This document shows, piece after piece, positions 47,993 to 56,096 of a DNA stretch of 64,000 nucleotides (position 1 is the first letter of the stretch; each line of letters begins with the position of its first letter). Under the pieces are notes generated by a model, which saw nothing but the letters and a program-made list of their open reading frames with translations, did no database searches and was not told where the DNA came from. Made by a program: the position numbers and the translations under genes. The stretch is from 1-14-0-10-37-14 sp037130845 (GTDB lineage Bacteria > Patescibacteriota > Patescibacteriia > Patescibacteriales > Patescibacteriaceae). The stretch covers positions 1 through 64,000 of the forward strand of contig JBAXSE010000002.1 of NCBI GenBank assembly GCA_037130845.1, read 5' to 3'.

Positions 47993-49672
47993 TTAAGTTT
48001 TGGTTGATCTAAACACCTCTTCGATTGTTGTAACGCCGGCCAAAGCCTTCTTTAATCCGTCTTGCTGCATAGTGCGCATCCCCGCCTTGACGGCAGCCTT
48101 TTCTATAATATCCGCAGAAGCTTTTTGATTGATTAATTGGCGTATCTCGTCATTAATTTCCATTACTTCAAAAATGCCGGTGCGGCCGGCATAGCCGGTA
48201 TTGCCACAGCTGGAACAACCGGCGCCTTGATAAACCGTCAGCTTGGAAAAGTCCTTGCGCTTACTGACGCTAGCCAAGGCGGCAGCCAAATTTTTGTCCG
48301 CAGACAACAGGACCTGCACTTTTTTGTCCAAAGCTACGCTAGCCTTGCAACGATCACAGATCTTGCGCACCAAACGTTGCGCCACTACCACATTAGCCGA
48401 ACTAGCCACCAAAAATGGCTCCAGTCCCATATCAAACAAGCGAGGAAAAGTGGTGCCGGCATTATTGGCATGCAGGGTTGACAGCAACAAGTGTCCGGTC
48501 ATGGCAATATTTACCGCAATGCTAGCCGTTTCTGCATCACGGATTTCTCCAACCATAATAATATCCGGATCTTGGCGAACCAGACTGCGCAAGCCCGTAG
48601 CGAAAGTCAGATTTTTCTTGGCATTTACTTGGGTCTGTTGCACATGCTCCATTTGATATTCTACCGGATCTTCAATTGTCATAATATTTACATCCGGCTG
48701 GTTGACGATCTGCAACAAGGCATAAAGGCTGGTAGTCTTGCCGGAACCGGTCGGACCAACCGCCAAGATCATGCCATAAGGCTTTTCGGCCGCACGCCGC
48801 ACCTTATCCATGTCATCGGTATCTAAGCCCAGGTCTTCCAGATTAAAGCGCCGCGAATGTTCGGCCAAAAGACGCATGACAATATTCTCGCCCTCCGTAA
48901 TCGGCAAGATGGACAAACGAACATCAAACTGAGCGTCCTTCTTGTGATAGCTAAAACGGCCATCCTGCGCCGCCTGATGCTCATCAGTGCGCAGCTTCGC
49001 CATAATCTTCAAGCGAAAGGCTACTTTCTCATGCAGCTCCTTGGGGTAGCCGAACACTTCTTGCAATGAGCCATCTACGCGGTAACGCACAGCCACTTGC
49101 TTATCCATCGGCTCTAAATGAATATCGGAAGCGCGGTTATCATTGGCATACTCCAACAAATAATCAACAAAGCGGACAATATTGTCCTCAGTCTTATTGC
49201 CGGCTTTGATGGCGGCTATAACTTCGTCCAACTGTTTAGTGAAGTCTTTTTTATAAAAACGAAAAGCATCTTCCATGGCGAAAGGAGTGGCGTAATAAGG
49301 CTCTACTTCCAAGCTGGCTGTTTTTTCTAACAATCGGAAAAATTCATAATTATCAGGATTGGTCGTAGCCAGCTTAAGAACATTATCTTGATGCTCAAAA
49401 ACAATGGCCTTTTGCGCCTTAGCAACCTCAAAAGGAATCAAGGCAAGCAGCTCATCGCTAATCTTGTTTTTAAATAAATCGATATAGCGCCAACCGAAAC
49501 GATTGGCGATCAATTGCCCGAGATGTTGATCTGGAATAATCCCCTTTTCCACTAAAATAACTTCCGGCTCCACACTGCGACTGACAGATTCGGCAACCAG
49601 CTCGTCAAATTTAGCTCCTTTAAGATATCCTTCCTCGATCAGTAATTTTTTTAGCTCCTTTATGTCCACCAT
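47993..49672 (-). CDS. pilB: Type IV pilus assembly ATPase PilB
   Basis: 559 residues. An N-terminal MshEN/GspE-N domain (about 1-150: GIIPDQHLGQLIANRFGW) precedes the ATPase: Walker A GPTGSGKTTSLY, Asp box DPDIIMVGEIRD, Walker B and the His box GHLLLSTLHANNA. A tetracysteine zinc module follows (CDRCKAS...CSSCGNTGYAGRTG). These identify the extension ATPase rather than PilT. An AAGGAGG Shine-Dalgarno precedes the start. Probably the operon's energy source; no retraction ATPase PilT is in the window. Confidence 0.96.
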   Translation of the reverse strand: MVDIKELKKLLIEEGYLKGAKFDELVAESVSRSVEPEVILVEKGIIPDQHLGQLIANRFGWRYIDLFKNKISDELLALIPFEVAKAQKAIVFEHQDNVLKLATTNPDNYEFFRLLEKTASLEVEPYYATPFAMEDAFRFYKKDFTKQLDEVIAAIKAGNKTEDNIVRFVDYLLEYANDNRASDIHLEPMDKQVAVRYRVDGSLQEVFGYPKELHEKVAFRLKIMAKLRTDEHQAAQDGRFSYHKKDAQFDVRLSILPITEGENIVMRLLAEHSRRFNLEDLGLDTDDMDKVRRAAEKPYGMILAVGPTGSGKTTSLYALLQIVNQPDVNIMTIEDPVEYQMEHVQQTQVNAKKNLTFATGLRSLVRQDPDIIMVGEIRDAETASIAVNIAMTGHLLLSTLHANNAGTTFPRLFDMGLEPFLVASSANVVVAQRLVRKICDRCKASVALDKKVQVLLSADKNLAAALASVSKRKDFSKLTVYQGAGCSSCGNTGYAGRTGIFEVMEINDEIRQLINQKASADIIEKAAVKAGMRTMQQDGLKKALAGVTTIEEVFRSTKT

Positions 49673-49681
49673 AGCCTCCTT

Positions 49682-50053
49682 TTACAAATGGCTTTTAATT
49701 TTTTCGATAATCTCTTTAAGCGAATAATTGCTCTTAACCAAATAATCTACCGCGCCTAAAGTTTTTGCCTTTTCCACATCAGAATTTTGGCCCAGATTAG
49801 ACACGACGATTACCGGAATCTTGGCATACTTAGGCTCCTTGGAAATATCAGTCAACACCTCAAAGCCATTCTTAACCGGCATAATCAAATCGAGCAATAT
49901 AATATCAGGCAGAAATTCCTTGATTTTAGGCAAAACCTGCTCCCCGTCAGCTACCACGGCTACTTCGAATCCGGCGCGCATTAAACCGTCATGATAGGCT
50001 TTGCTGATGAATTTATCATCTTCGGCTAACAAAATTTTTGTTTTAGTTGTCAT
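49682..50053 (-). CDS. Single-domain CheY-like response regulator
   Basis: 123 residues from ATG 50053; the longer in-frame start at 50113 would add 20 unrelated residues. The acidic pocket EDD (11-13), phospho-acceptor D55 (IILLDLIMP), Ser/Thr position in VIVVSN and K106 (DYLVKSN) are all present. No output domain. First gene of the pilB-pilC-pilin operon, so it resembles PilG/PilH-type pilus regulators. The putative histidine donor is encoded just upstream but lacks an ATPase domain. Confidence 0.9.
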   Translation of the reverse strand: MTTKTKILLAEDDKFISKAYHDGLMRAGFEVAVVADGEQVLPKIKEFLPDIILLDLIMPVKNGFEVLTDISKEPKYAKIPVIVVSNLGQNSDVEKAKTLGAVDYLVKSNYSLKEIIEKIKSHL

Positions 50054-50140
50054 ATGTTTATAGTTATGCCCCTCCGCGAATTTAATCCTAATATAGAACT
50101 TAAAATTAAACAAAGATTATTAAGCGCTTTTTATTGTTTC

Positions 50141-50146
50141 AGTATA
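50141..50146 (-). promoter_or_regulatory. Extended -10 promoter of the pilus operon
   Basis: Minus-strand TGGTATACT with no good -35 at 17 nt (TTGATT at 14 nt). It lies between the PAS-DHp stop and the response regulator. The leader to ATG is about 80 nt. Confidence 0.5.
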
Positions 50147-50162
50147 CCACACGCGCCGCCAA

Positions 50163-50744
50163 TCAAGTAGTTTGATCCTTGTCTGCCCGAGAAACATCAA
50201 GCAAGTCATTTAACAGGCTAATCAAGCGAATAGTAGAGTCTGACAAATCTTGCAAATAACTGCGTTGTAATTTATTGAGCGGTCCGACGCCTTGCTCATC
50301 CAAAAGCGCTTCCGCAAACAGTCTGATAGAAGTTAATGGCGTACGAATCTGATGGCTAACCAGAGAAACGATCTCCGCCCTCATCCTGTCTGCTTCTTTC
50401 AGCCTGGCAATATCACTTAGGATTATCACTCCGCCCACCGGCCGGCCTGCCTTATCATTAACCGGCTGCACCCAAGCTTCAAAAAAATGCTGACCGAGCA
50501 TGATTTCATGATAATATGAAGATTTTCCGGTAAAAACACCTTCAACAGCTCTGCTTAAGCTGCCTGTGGACTGACTGCTTAAAGTAAATGATGCGATAAA
50601 GTCGGGCAGCAGAATGGCTTTGTCTTGCACTAAGCCGCGGATAACATGATTAGCAACTATCGGCGTTCGGCTTTCGTCATAAACCAAAACTCCAATCGGC
50701 AAGATCTCAATCAAATCGATATTGCATATTTGCTCCCTATCCAT
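50163..50744 (-). CDS. PAS plus DHp (HisKA) protein without ATPase domain
   Basis: 193 residues. Residues about 10-115 form a PAS-like sensor (IGVLVYDESRTPIVANH, VGGVIILSDIARLKEAD). Residues about 118-190 are a HisKA dimerisation domain with the H-box SHQIRTPLTSIRL (H131). The protein stops ten residues after the second DHp helix; no HATPase_c motif follows in any frame before the next gene. It therefore cannot autophosphorylate and may act as a phosphotransfer partner, phosphatase or decoy for the neighbouring regulator. 4 nt separate it from the STAS-like gene. Confidence 0.8.
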   Translation of the reverse strand: MDREQICNIDLIEILPIGVLVYDESRTPIVANHVIRGLVQDKAILLPDFIASFTLSSQSTGSLSRAVEGVFTGKSSYYHEIMLGQHFFEAWVQPVNDKAGRPVGGVIILSDIARLKEADRMRAEIVSLVSHQIRTPLTSIRLFAEALLDEQGVGPLNKLQRSYLQDLSDSTIRLISLLNDLLDVSRADKDQTT

Positions 50745-50748
50745 ATAA

Positions 50749-51141
50749 TCATCTTAGCCAATGGATGGCTCCGGCACGATCCCCGAACCATTTGACTTTA
50801 TCAGCATCCTTATCACGTTGACCGCGGGTGACAACTTGCAGCAATGAACCTCCGCCAACTACCGCAACTTTGCTAATTTGTTTCTCTTTGCTCAGGCTAA
50901 CGGCAGCCGCCCATAACGCGCGCGGCGGAGCGCCCGAGCCCAAAGAAGCTAAATCAACGATCATTTTTTCCTTTTTGGGACTGCGGCTAGTTGCTAAAAC
51001 TAAAGCTTCGCGGCAAGCCATGGCCAAAGCGCGAACCCGCTCTTCCGGCTGGGCATCATTTCCAAATATAATAACTTCGATAATATCACGCTCATCCGGA
51101 TAAACTGCAAATAGTTTTCTTAATTCGCTATCAGTCTTCAT
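50749..51141 (-). CDS. STAS/SpoIIAA-like protein
   Basis: 130 residues. The alternating pattern (LRKLFAVYPDERDIIEVIIFG, MIVDLASLGSGAP, ISKVAVVGGGSLLQVVTR, a final FGDRAGAIHWLR) fits the SpoIIAA/STAS-like single-domain family. The match is from overall pattern, so moderate. Such domains relay signals by binding kinases or lipids. It forms a two-gene unit with the PAS-DHp gene, so a shared signalling role with the pilus regulator is plausible. Confidence 0.6.
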   Translation of the reverse strand: MKTDSELRKLFAVYPDERDIIEVIIFGNDAQPEERVRALAMACREALVLATSRSPKKEKMIVDLASLGSGAPPRALWAAAVSLSKEKQISKVAVVGGGSLLQVVTRGQRDKDADKVKWFGDRAGAIHWLR

Positions 51142-51193
51142 AATAAATTTTTACACCAAAAAAATTTTTAAACCGCCCACAACTCTTGGCTTC

Positions 51194-51199
51194 ATTATA
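51194..51199 (-). promoter_or_regulatory. Extended -10 promoter of the STAS/PAS-DHp unit
   Basis: Minus-strand TGGTATAAT with no good -35. It sits directly after the terminator of the upstream gene, 53 nt before ATG 51141. Confidence 0.6.
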
Positions 51200-51213
51200 C
51201 CATACATTTTTTA

Positions 51214-51245
51214 AACAAAAAACCTTTGCCAATACGGCAAAGGTT
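51214..51245 (-). terminator. Terminator after the 51293-51823 gene
   Basis: AACCTTTGCC / GGCAAAGGTT, a perfect 10-bp stem, with minus-strand tail TTTTTTGTTT. Confidence 0.9.
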
Positions 51246-51292
51246 AAATGATTTATCGCTATTTACAAAGTCTTATCCAAACGGCATTAAAA

Positions 51293-51823
51293 CTACTCAA
51301 TGCAGCAATCGATTGCCTTTTTTACCAGCAAGCCCAACTTGCCCATAAAGCCTTTCTTTTCGGTATCATGTTTATTCACAGCCCCTTCATCTATTTTCTT
51401 GATATCAGTCGGCACCAACAGCTTCATATTAAGCCCCCAGAACAATGAATAGAGCTCATAGGCCTTACGGAACATATCATAAGACTCTTCCTTGCGGCCG
51501 CGTCCCAAGGCCTTAGTGCCAACCTCCATCAATCGATAACTGGCTGCCAACAAGTGCTTAGAAATACACCATTCCTCAGCTTCCGGTTCCTTGACAATCT
51601 TCTTAAGCAATTCCTTGCGCATCTCGCGCACCTCATTGATCAAATCAAAATATTCTGTTTTGCCGGACTTGCCGCCCGAAAAGAAAAAATGCTCTTCAAT
51701 GCCCACCAGATTCATAATGGCGATAGTCAGATCCTGGTCGCTGGACAAATCCATTTTGTCCTCTTTCTTCATGGCATCGTATTTTTGGATCAATTCGTTG
51801 ATTTTTTGTTCATTAGCTTCCAT
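51293..51823 (-). CDS. Hypothetical helical protein
   Basis: 176 residues, soluble, almost entirely helical, charged, with a C-terminal hydrophobic GLLVKKAIDCCIE that could bind membrane or pair through cysteines. I do not recognise a family. It lies directly downstream of a doubled 9-bp repeat array (AACTTAATTGTATG junction) and has its own terminator, so it is expressed alone. Confidence 0.65.
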   Translation of the reverse strand: MEANEQKINELIQKYDAMKKEDKMDLSSDQDLTIAIMNLVGIEEHFFFSGGKSGKTEYFDLINEVREMRKELLKKIVKEPEAEEWCISKHLLAASYRLMEVGTKALGRGRKEESYDMFRKAYELYSLFWGLNMKLLVPTDIKKIDEGAVNKHDTEKKGFMGKLGLLVKKAIDCCIE

Positions 51824-51831
51824 ACAATTAA

Positions 51832-51937
51832 GTTCGTAAAGTTTATAAAGTTCTTAAAGTTTGTAAAGTTATTGGTATTGGGGATTATATTTTGTTCGTA
51901 AAGTTTATAAAGTTCTTAAAGTTTGTAAAGTTATTGG
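51832..51937 (-). repeat. 9-bp repeat array, two identical 44-bp blocks
   Basis: On the minus strand each block reads CCAATAACTTTACAA..., with 9-mers ACTTTACAA, ACTTTAAGA, ACTTTATAA, ACTTTACGA. Blocks 51832-51875 and 51894-51937 are identical over 44 nt, 62 nt apart; the spacer contains ATAATCCCCAATACCAAT. The array ends 8 nt before ATG 51823. Confidence 0.92.
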
Positions 51938-52022
51938 ATTAAAAAAATTTATAAAAAGCTTTTTTAATATTATTTTATCGCTTCAATAAAGACATTGCGA
52001 TTTTAGTAAAATATATCAATTG

Positions 52023-52520
52023 CTATCTTGTAATTGCAAAGTAGATCAAGCTGATGATTAGCAGGCTGCCTAGGGGGAAGACTATTTTCTCGAAAGGGAA
52101 ATGGGCCTTGTTGTTATTGCGGCGTTTGACCTCCAGATACCATTCTTCGGCTGCCCAAAAGACCAAGGAGCCTGGCACGATAGCAATCACGAATTTGCTC
52201 AAAGGCCAGCCATAAAAAGGCAAGACTGAATCACCCAACATCTTCATATAATACATCGGCACCAAGGTAATGGCATAATAGAAAATCGATGTTGCCAACC
52301 CGACATAAGGGAAAGTCCATTTTTTCTTGCCCAGCCAATCAATAGTCCAGCCGATCAGAGCCACGCTCAAACCGCCCACCCACAGGCCGACAATCGAGTC
52401 GTCGACGCCCAAAACCCTGGCGATTTCCAAGCCGGCGCCCGCGGCCACGGCGCAAATCGGACAAAAAGCTAAAACCGGTTTAGCCGCTAACAACAATATT
52501 GCTAATAATAGTATTTGCAT
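52023..52520 (-). CDS. Membrane protein with CPIC motif, thiol-redox partner candidate
   Basis: 165 residues from ATG 52520; upstream in-frame codons lie inside the neighbouring gene. A signal-like helix (1-18) is followed directly by FCPICAVAAGAGLEIARVLG, a CPxC motif, then four hydrophobic helices and a basic tail. CPxC next to a membrane helix suggests a thiol-disulfide or metal-binding function. It is 7 nt downstream of the CPHC thioredoxin-like gene, so the two probably act together outside the membrane. The family is not known to me. Confidence 0.65.
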   Translation of the reverse strand: MQILLLAILLLAAKPVLAFCPICAVAAGAGLEIARVLGVDDSIVGLWVGGLSVALIGWTIDWLGKKKWTFPYVGLATSIFYYAITLVPMYYMKMLGDSVLPFYGWPLSKFVIAIVPGSLVFWAAEEWYLEVKRRNNNKAHFPFEKIVFPLGSLLIISLIYFAITR

Positions 52521-52527
52521 AAATCTT

Positions 52528-52902
52528 TTACTTAAGCGCCTTGAAATAAGCGATAATATCGATATCACCCACCAGGCACTTACCCTCTTTGGTATAGAGC
52601 ACAGGAATAGTGACAGCACCCTTAATGCCGCAACTCTTGGCCCTAGCGATCAGCTCGTTCTTATTAACCGTATTTTTATAAACTTCTTTTTTATCCAACT
52701 GATAAGCGGCCGGCAGAGGGTTTGCGCTAAGATAATCTTCGACATTGGCGCAATGAGGACAACCGTCGCCATAATAAAAAATAGGGACGCCGACTGCAAC
52801 TAACGGTTGTTTAGCCGTTTTATTCTTGACATCCGCCAAGACCCAGCCAACCGCCAAAATCGCCACCAAGGCCAACGCGCTCAAAAGGTATAGTTTCTTC
52901 AT
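52528..52902 (-). CDS. Membrane-anchored thioredoxin/glutaredoxin-like protein (CPHC)
   Basis: 124 residues. An N-terminal anchor or signal (about 4-23) is followed by a thioredoxin-fold domain with GDGCPHCANVEDYL (CPHC at 48-51) and cis-Pro in VTIPVLYTKEGKC. CPHC is the DsbA-type active site, and the small size resembles glutaredoxin-like disulfide proteins. Located outside the membrane. It pairs with the CPIC membrane protein, giving a minimal disulfide-exchange module by inference. Confidence 0.8.
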   Translation of the reverse strand: MKKLYLLSALALVAILAVGWVLADVKNKTAKQPLVAVGVPIFYYGDGCPHCANVEDYLSANPLPAAYQLDKKEVYKNTVNKNELIARAKSCGIKGAVTIPVLYTKEGKCLVGDIDIIAYFKALK

Positions 52903-53010
52903 ATTAAAAACTTCTTATATATTTAAGAATTATAAAACAAAAAACCAATTATTTCCACCCTTACAGGTTACCACACCGCCAAATAATAACAACTGTCCGC
53001 TTTTTTGCTA

Positions 53011-53016
53011 ATTATA
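53011..53016 (-). promoter_or_regulatory. -10-like site upstream of the thiol pair
   Basis: Minus-strand TATAAT (in GTATTATAATTAG) about 108 nt upstream of ATG 52902, with a weak TTTAAT at 17 nt. Low-confidence promoter. Confidence 0.35.
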
Positions 53017-53035
53017 ATACTTTTTGCCCTAAGAT

Positions 53036-53071
53036 TAAAAAATCCCTCCCCGACACGCGTCAGGAAGGGAT
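53036..53071 (-). terminator. Terminator of the TldD-like gene
   Basis: ATCCCT.CC.GAC / GTC.GG.AGGGAT, a stem with two small mismatches, and a minus-strand tail TTTTTTAATC. Confidence 0.75.
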
Positions 53072-53079
53072 GGCAATTA

Positions 53080-54720
53080 TCAAACAATGAAATCAGCCGG
53101 GATGTATTTATCGCGCTTAAAATCATAGATTTCGTTTTTGATTGGCGGAGAGTCAGGCACAAAATTAGCCGTCAGGAACATTTTTGGTGTTTCGGAACTG
53201 ACTGGCACCCAGCCCGAGCTAGCGCCGCACAAGGAATTATTATAATATAGGTCAGAGCCTACCGCTTTGATATTAGCCAAAAAGTCATGCGGGGTACCGG
53301 ATAAAGTACCGCCATAGACCGTTTCACGGCGTCCGTCAAAGTAAACCTTTCGGCATTCACACAACAACATAGTAAAGGCCCCGGTATCAAGGCTGACTTC
53401 TCCGTCAGTCGAAGAAACTTCCAGATAAAAATCAAATTTCCGCTTATTATTACAAGCATATTCCTTGATCCTCTCTTTGAGCTCTTCATCGGTCAAGCCG
53501 TCATGCGTTTCGATAATCAGATGCGAGATACGCGCTTCAGGCTGGACAGAAACAGGCGAGCCGGTAAAGTCGACATCCACATATAATTCAGCGCGCGCAT
53601 GGCCATTGGATTTTGTCTTAAGGCGAGCGGCGGAATTGCGGCTTAACAGATAATTAGTCAACACCCCCTTTTCGCAAAGCACTGTCTTGCGAGCTCGAAT
53701 GCCTTCTTGGTCGAATAGATATCCTCCCATAACGCCTTCTTTAGTCGGGTCAACCAACAAGGTCATCTGCTTCAAGATCTCATAATTTTCACTCAGATTA
53801 ACCAAGTCTTTGTTCTGAAGATTCTTGAAATAGGTCGTCTGATCATTGACAATCATGTCACCGGAATAAAGATGCCCGACTAAAGCCTCATGGATCAAGG
53901 TATGGGTGGCGCGATGGTCAAACAGGATAGGATATGACCCCGTATCCAGAAACGAGATAACGTTATTCTCCGCCAAAGAACTTACCAGCTCTTTTTGCAT
54001 TTTTTTTAAGCCGCTGCTTAATTCACCATCATGCATAAAGTAAAGCGAACGAGAGATGGACAATGGATAAAGCTGAGAATTAAGATAAGCGACGTTAAAC
54101 TGCAGATCCCAGCCATTGCTAGGCTCCAGTATTTTGCGGCCATCGGAATCAACAACAATGCTAATCAATTGGCGATGAGACAAGGTCGCTCTGGTGCCGG
54201 TTACCGAATCCAAGACATACATCTGCGAAGCAAAACGGCTGATGCGCTTGAGGATTTTGTCATCGATATCTTCCGGCTCAAAAATAAGGACATCTCCCAA
54301 GTAAAACTCAGGAGCTTCTTCGGATTTTTCCGAAAAACGGACATCCTTCTTTTTGACTACAAAGAAGCATCTAACGCTTTCGCTGATCATGTGATGGATA
54401 TTCTGGCGCACAAAAATCTTAAGCCCTTCCGCGTTCATTGGAATATCAGGATAAGCAAAATCAGTACGGATTGCCTTGTTCTGGTTACCGATCCAAATGC
54501 GAACCAAGAGAGATGACTCAAGCTCGGTGCGGGCGCTCTCTAAAAACGAATTCATAAAATCAAAGCGCACTGCCTGGTGGCTTAAGACATGGAAAGAAAT
54601 ATCCTTGATATGATAGCCCTTGCTATCGCCATAAGGGTCTTCCATGTTGCATTCCAGTTGCTTGGCGAATGCCACTTCTTCGGCTAATATTTCAGCCAAA
54701 GCCTTATAATCATAGTTCAT
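53080..54720 (-). CDS. TldD/PmbA-family metalloprotease-like protein
   Basis: 546 residues. The zinc-site region is THTLIHEALVGHLYSGD (H277, E278, H283): TldD proteins have HExxxH (HEAVGH), while here one residue is inserted, giving HExxxxH. GGYLFDQEGIRARKTVLCEKG and the C-terminal SLCGASSGWVPVSSETPKMF match the family. TldD and PmbA usually work as a pair to cleave peptides or mature modified peptides; no PmbA partner is present. A perfect -35, a Shine-Dalgarno (GAGGAG, 8 nt from ATG) and a terminator indicate a single-gene unit. Whether it still binds zinc is uncertain. Confidence 0.8.
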   Translation of the reverse strand: MNYDYKALAEILAEEVAFAKQLECNMEDPYGDSKGYHIKDISFHVLSHQAVRFDFMNSFLESARTELESSLLVRIWIGNQNKAIRTDFAYPDIPMNAEGLKIFVRQNIHHMISESVRCFFVVKKKDVRFSEKSEEAPEFYLGDVLIFEPEDIDDKILKRISRFASQMYVLDSVTGTRATLSHRQLISIVVDSDGRKILEPSNGWDLQFNVAYLNSQLYPLSISRSLYFMHDGELSSGLKKMQKELVSSLAENNVISFLDTGSYPILFDHRATHTLIHEALVGHLYSGDMIVNDQTTYFKNLQNKDLVNLSENYEILKQMTLLVDPTKEGVMGGYLFDQEGIRARKTVLCEKGVLTNYLLSRNSAARLKTKSNGHARAELYVDVDFTGSPVSVQPEARISHLIIETHDGLTDEELKERIKEYACNNKRKFDFYLEVSSTDGEVSLDTGAFTMLLCECRKVYFDGRRETVYGGTLSGTPHDFLANIKAVGSDLYYNNSLCGASSGWVPVSSETPKMFLTANFVPDSPPIKNEIYDFKRDKYIPADFIV

Positions 54721-54767
54721 TATCTAACTCCTCTATATAGTTACTAAATTTCAAAGTACAGGGCTCA

Positions 54768-54796
54768 ACCTTACTAAAATGCCCGCTATTTGTCAA
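54768..54796 (-). promoter_or_regulatory. Promoter of the TldD-like gene
   Basis: Minus-strand TTGACA (54791-54796), 17 nt, TAAGGT (54768-54773), 47 nt before the ATG. Confidence 0.65.
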
Positions 54797-54854
54797 ACAA
54801 CCAAAAAACCGTCCTAATAACAATCAATCAACGATAACCGCTTAAAAGCGAATA

Positions 54855-54887
54855 AAAAATGAACACCCTGCATGAGTGCTCATTTTT
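54855..54887 (-). terminator. Terminator after the DnaJ-domain gene
   Basis: AAAATGAGCAC and GGTGTTCATTTT (minus strand) pair over 11-12 bp with one G-U; a U-run follows. Confidence 0.7.
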
Positions 54888-54902
54888 ATAAACTTAGATA
54901 AC

Positions 54903-56075
54903 TCAGTGGATCGGCTCCCAATATCCAAAGATGCTGTCCCGTCCCTCCCACTGATCGTTTTGATAACGTAATTTCTTATACCGATGGCTTTCCGGCTTGC
55001 CGTCAAATCGATTTATCAGCACTTCAAAGCCTTGATGGTCGGTGCCAATCAACTGATTCCGCCGCGGCGCAGAGGAATTATCAACCTCCTTGATATTGGT
55101 ATAAGAATAACTGGAGGGGTAGCCGTTCTCATTATTAATGATACTCAGGCCATTAACGCCGTAACCGATAACCAAATCCCCTCTTTTTTCTATCTTCTTG
55201 TAGCGATAGGGCAATTCCTTGCCGGTCGTGGCATTCAAAACCACTTTATATCCGGACCAATCCGTGCCTATAAAAAATTTATTAAATTCTTCTATTTCCG
55301 TATAACTCTGGGTACGGCTCGACCCGTCCTCATTAGCCAAGACAAAAGTGGCGCCGGTTTTTCTTTTTTTCAGCTTGACCGGCTCTGGCTTCGAAACTTC
55401 ATGAGTGCGCTTACTGCGGTACAGGCCGGGATTCACAACCCAGTCAGCTTCTTCAATTGGCGGCGTACCGAAACCAGCTTCCCTTCTTCGCGCTTCATCT
55501 TCTCTTCTTAATCTTTCTACATCCAACTCCATCTCATAATGCGACGGCTCCGGATTGCCGGCTTGTCTAGGCGGCGGAGAGGGCTGTTCGGCACCGGAAC
55601 GATTACCTGATTGACGCGGTTGAGGTTCAGGTTGAGGTCGCGGTTGAGGTTGAGGTTCAGGCTGTGGCTGAGGTCGTGGCGGAGGTGGTGGAGGCGGAGG
55701 TGGAGGTGGCGGAGGTGGAACATTGGTTGTACCGCCATGCTTGTGGCCAAAATCACGCGCTGCGTTCTTTTTTATAGCATTTGCGTGCGCCTGACTGTCA
55801 GCTTTGTCCTTTTTCTCCTTGCGGTCAGCATCATAAATACGTCGGTTATCCACATCGCCCAAGGCATCATAGGCCGCATTTATGTCTCTTATCATTCCCT
55901 CGCTGCCGCCTGGCTTATCCGGGTGATGCTTTAAAACTAATTTATTGTATGCCTTTTTTATTTCTGCTTGGCTAGCTTCAAGATCGACTCCCAAGATTCG
56001 ATAAAAATCACGAGTCTCTTTGCGATACTCCCGTTCTTTACTGCTTTCCTGTTGATAGTTTTCAAATCCGCTCAT
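54903..56075 (-). CDS. DnaJ-domain protein with polyproline linker and WG-like repeats
   Basis: 390 residues. A J domain (about 22-92: DFYRILGVDLEASQAEIKKA and the HPD motif in KHHPDKPGG) would stimulate DnaK. A proline-rich linker follows: 14 prolines (about 121-135) and PQ/PE repeats. Residues about 238-390 hold about three beta-type repeats (FFIGTDWSGYKVVLN..., LIGTDHQGFEVLIN...), similar to WG repeats. No zinc domain or DnaJ C-terminal domain, so it is a specialised co-chaperone. It lies 21 nt downstream of a secreted-protein gene. AGGTGAT precedes the ATG. Confidence 0.85.
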   Translation of the reverse strand: MSGFENYQQESSKEREYRKETRDFYRILGVDLEASQAEIKKAYNKLVLKHHPDKPGGSEGMIRDINAAYDALGDVDNRRIYDADRKEKKDKADSQAHANAIKKNAARDFGHKHGGTTNVPPPPPPPPPPPPPPRPQPQPEPQPQPRPQPEPQPRQSGNRSGAEQPSPPPRQAGNPEPSHYEMELDVERLRREDEARRREAGFGTPPIEEADWVVNPGLYRSKRTHEVSKPEPVKLKKRKTGATFVLANEDGSSRTQSYTEIEEFNKFFIGTDWSGYKVVLNATTGKELPYRYKKIEKRGDLVIGYGVNGLSIINNENGYPSSYSYTNIKEVDNSSAPRRNQLIGTDHQGFEVLINRFDGKPESHRYKKLRYQNDQWEGRDSIFGYWEPIH

Positions 56076-56096
56076 AGACGATCACCTAGCTAATAA

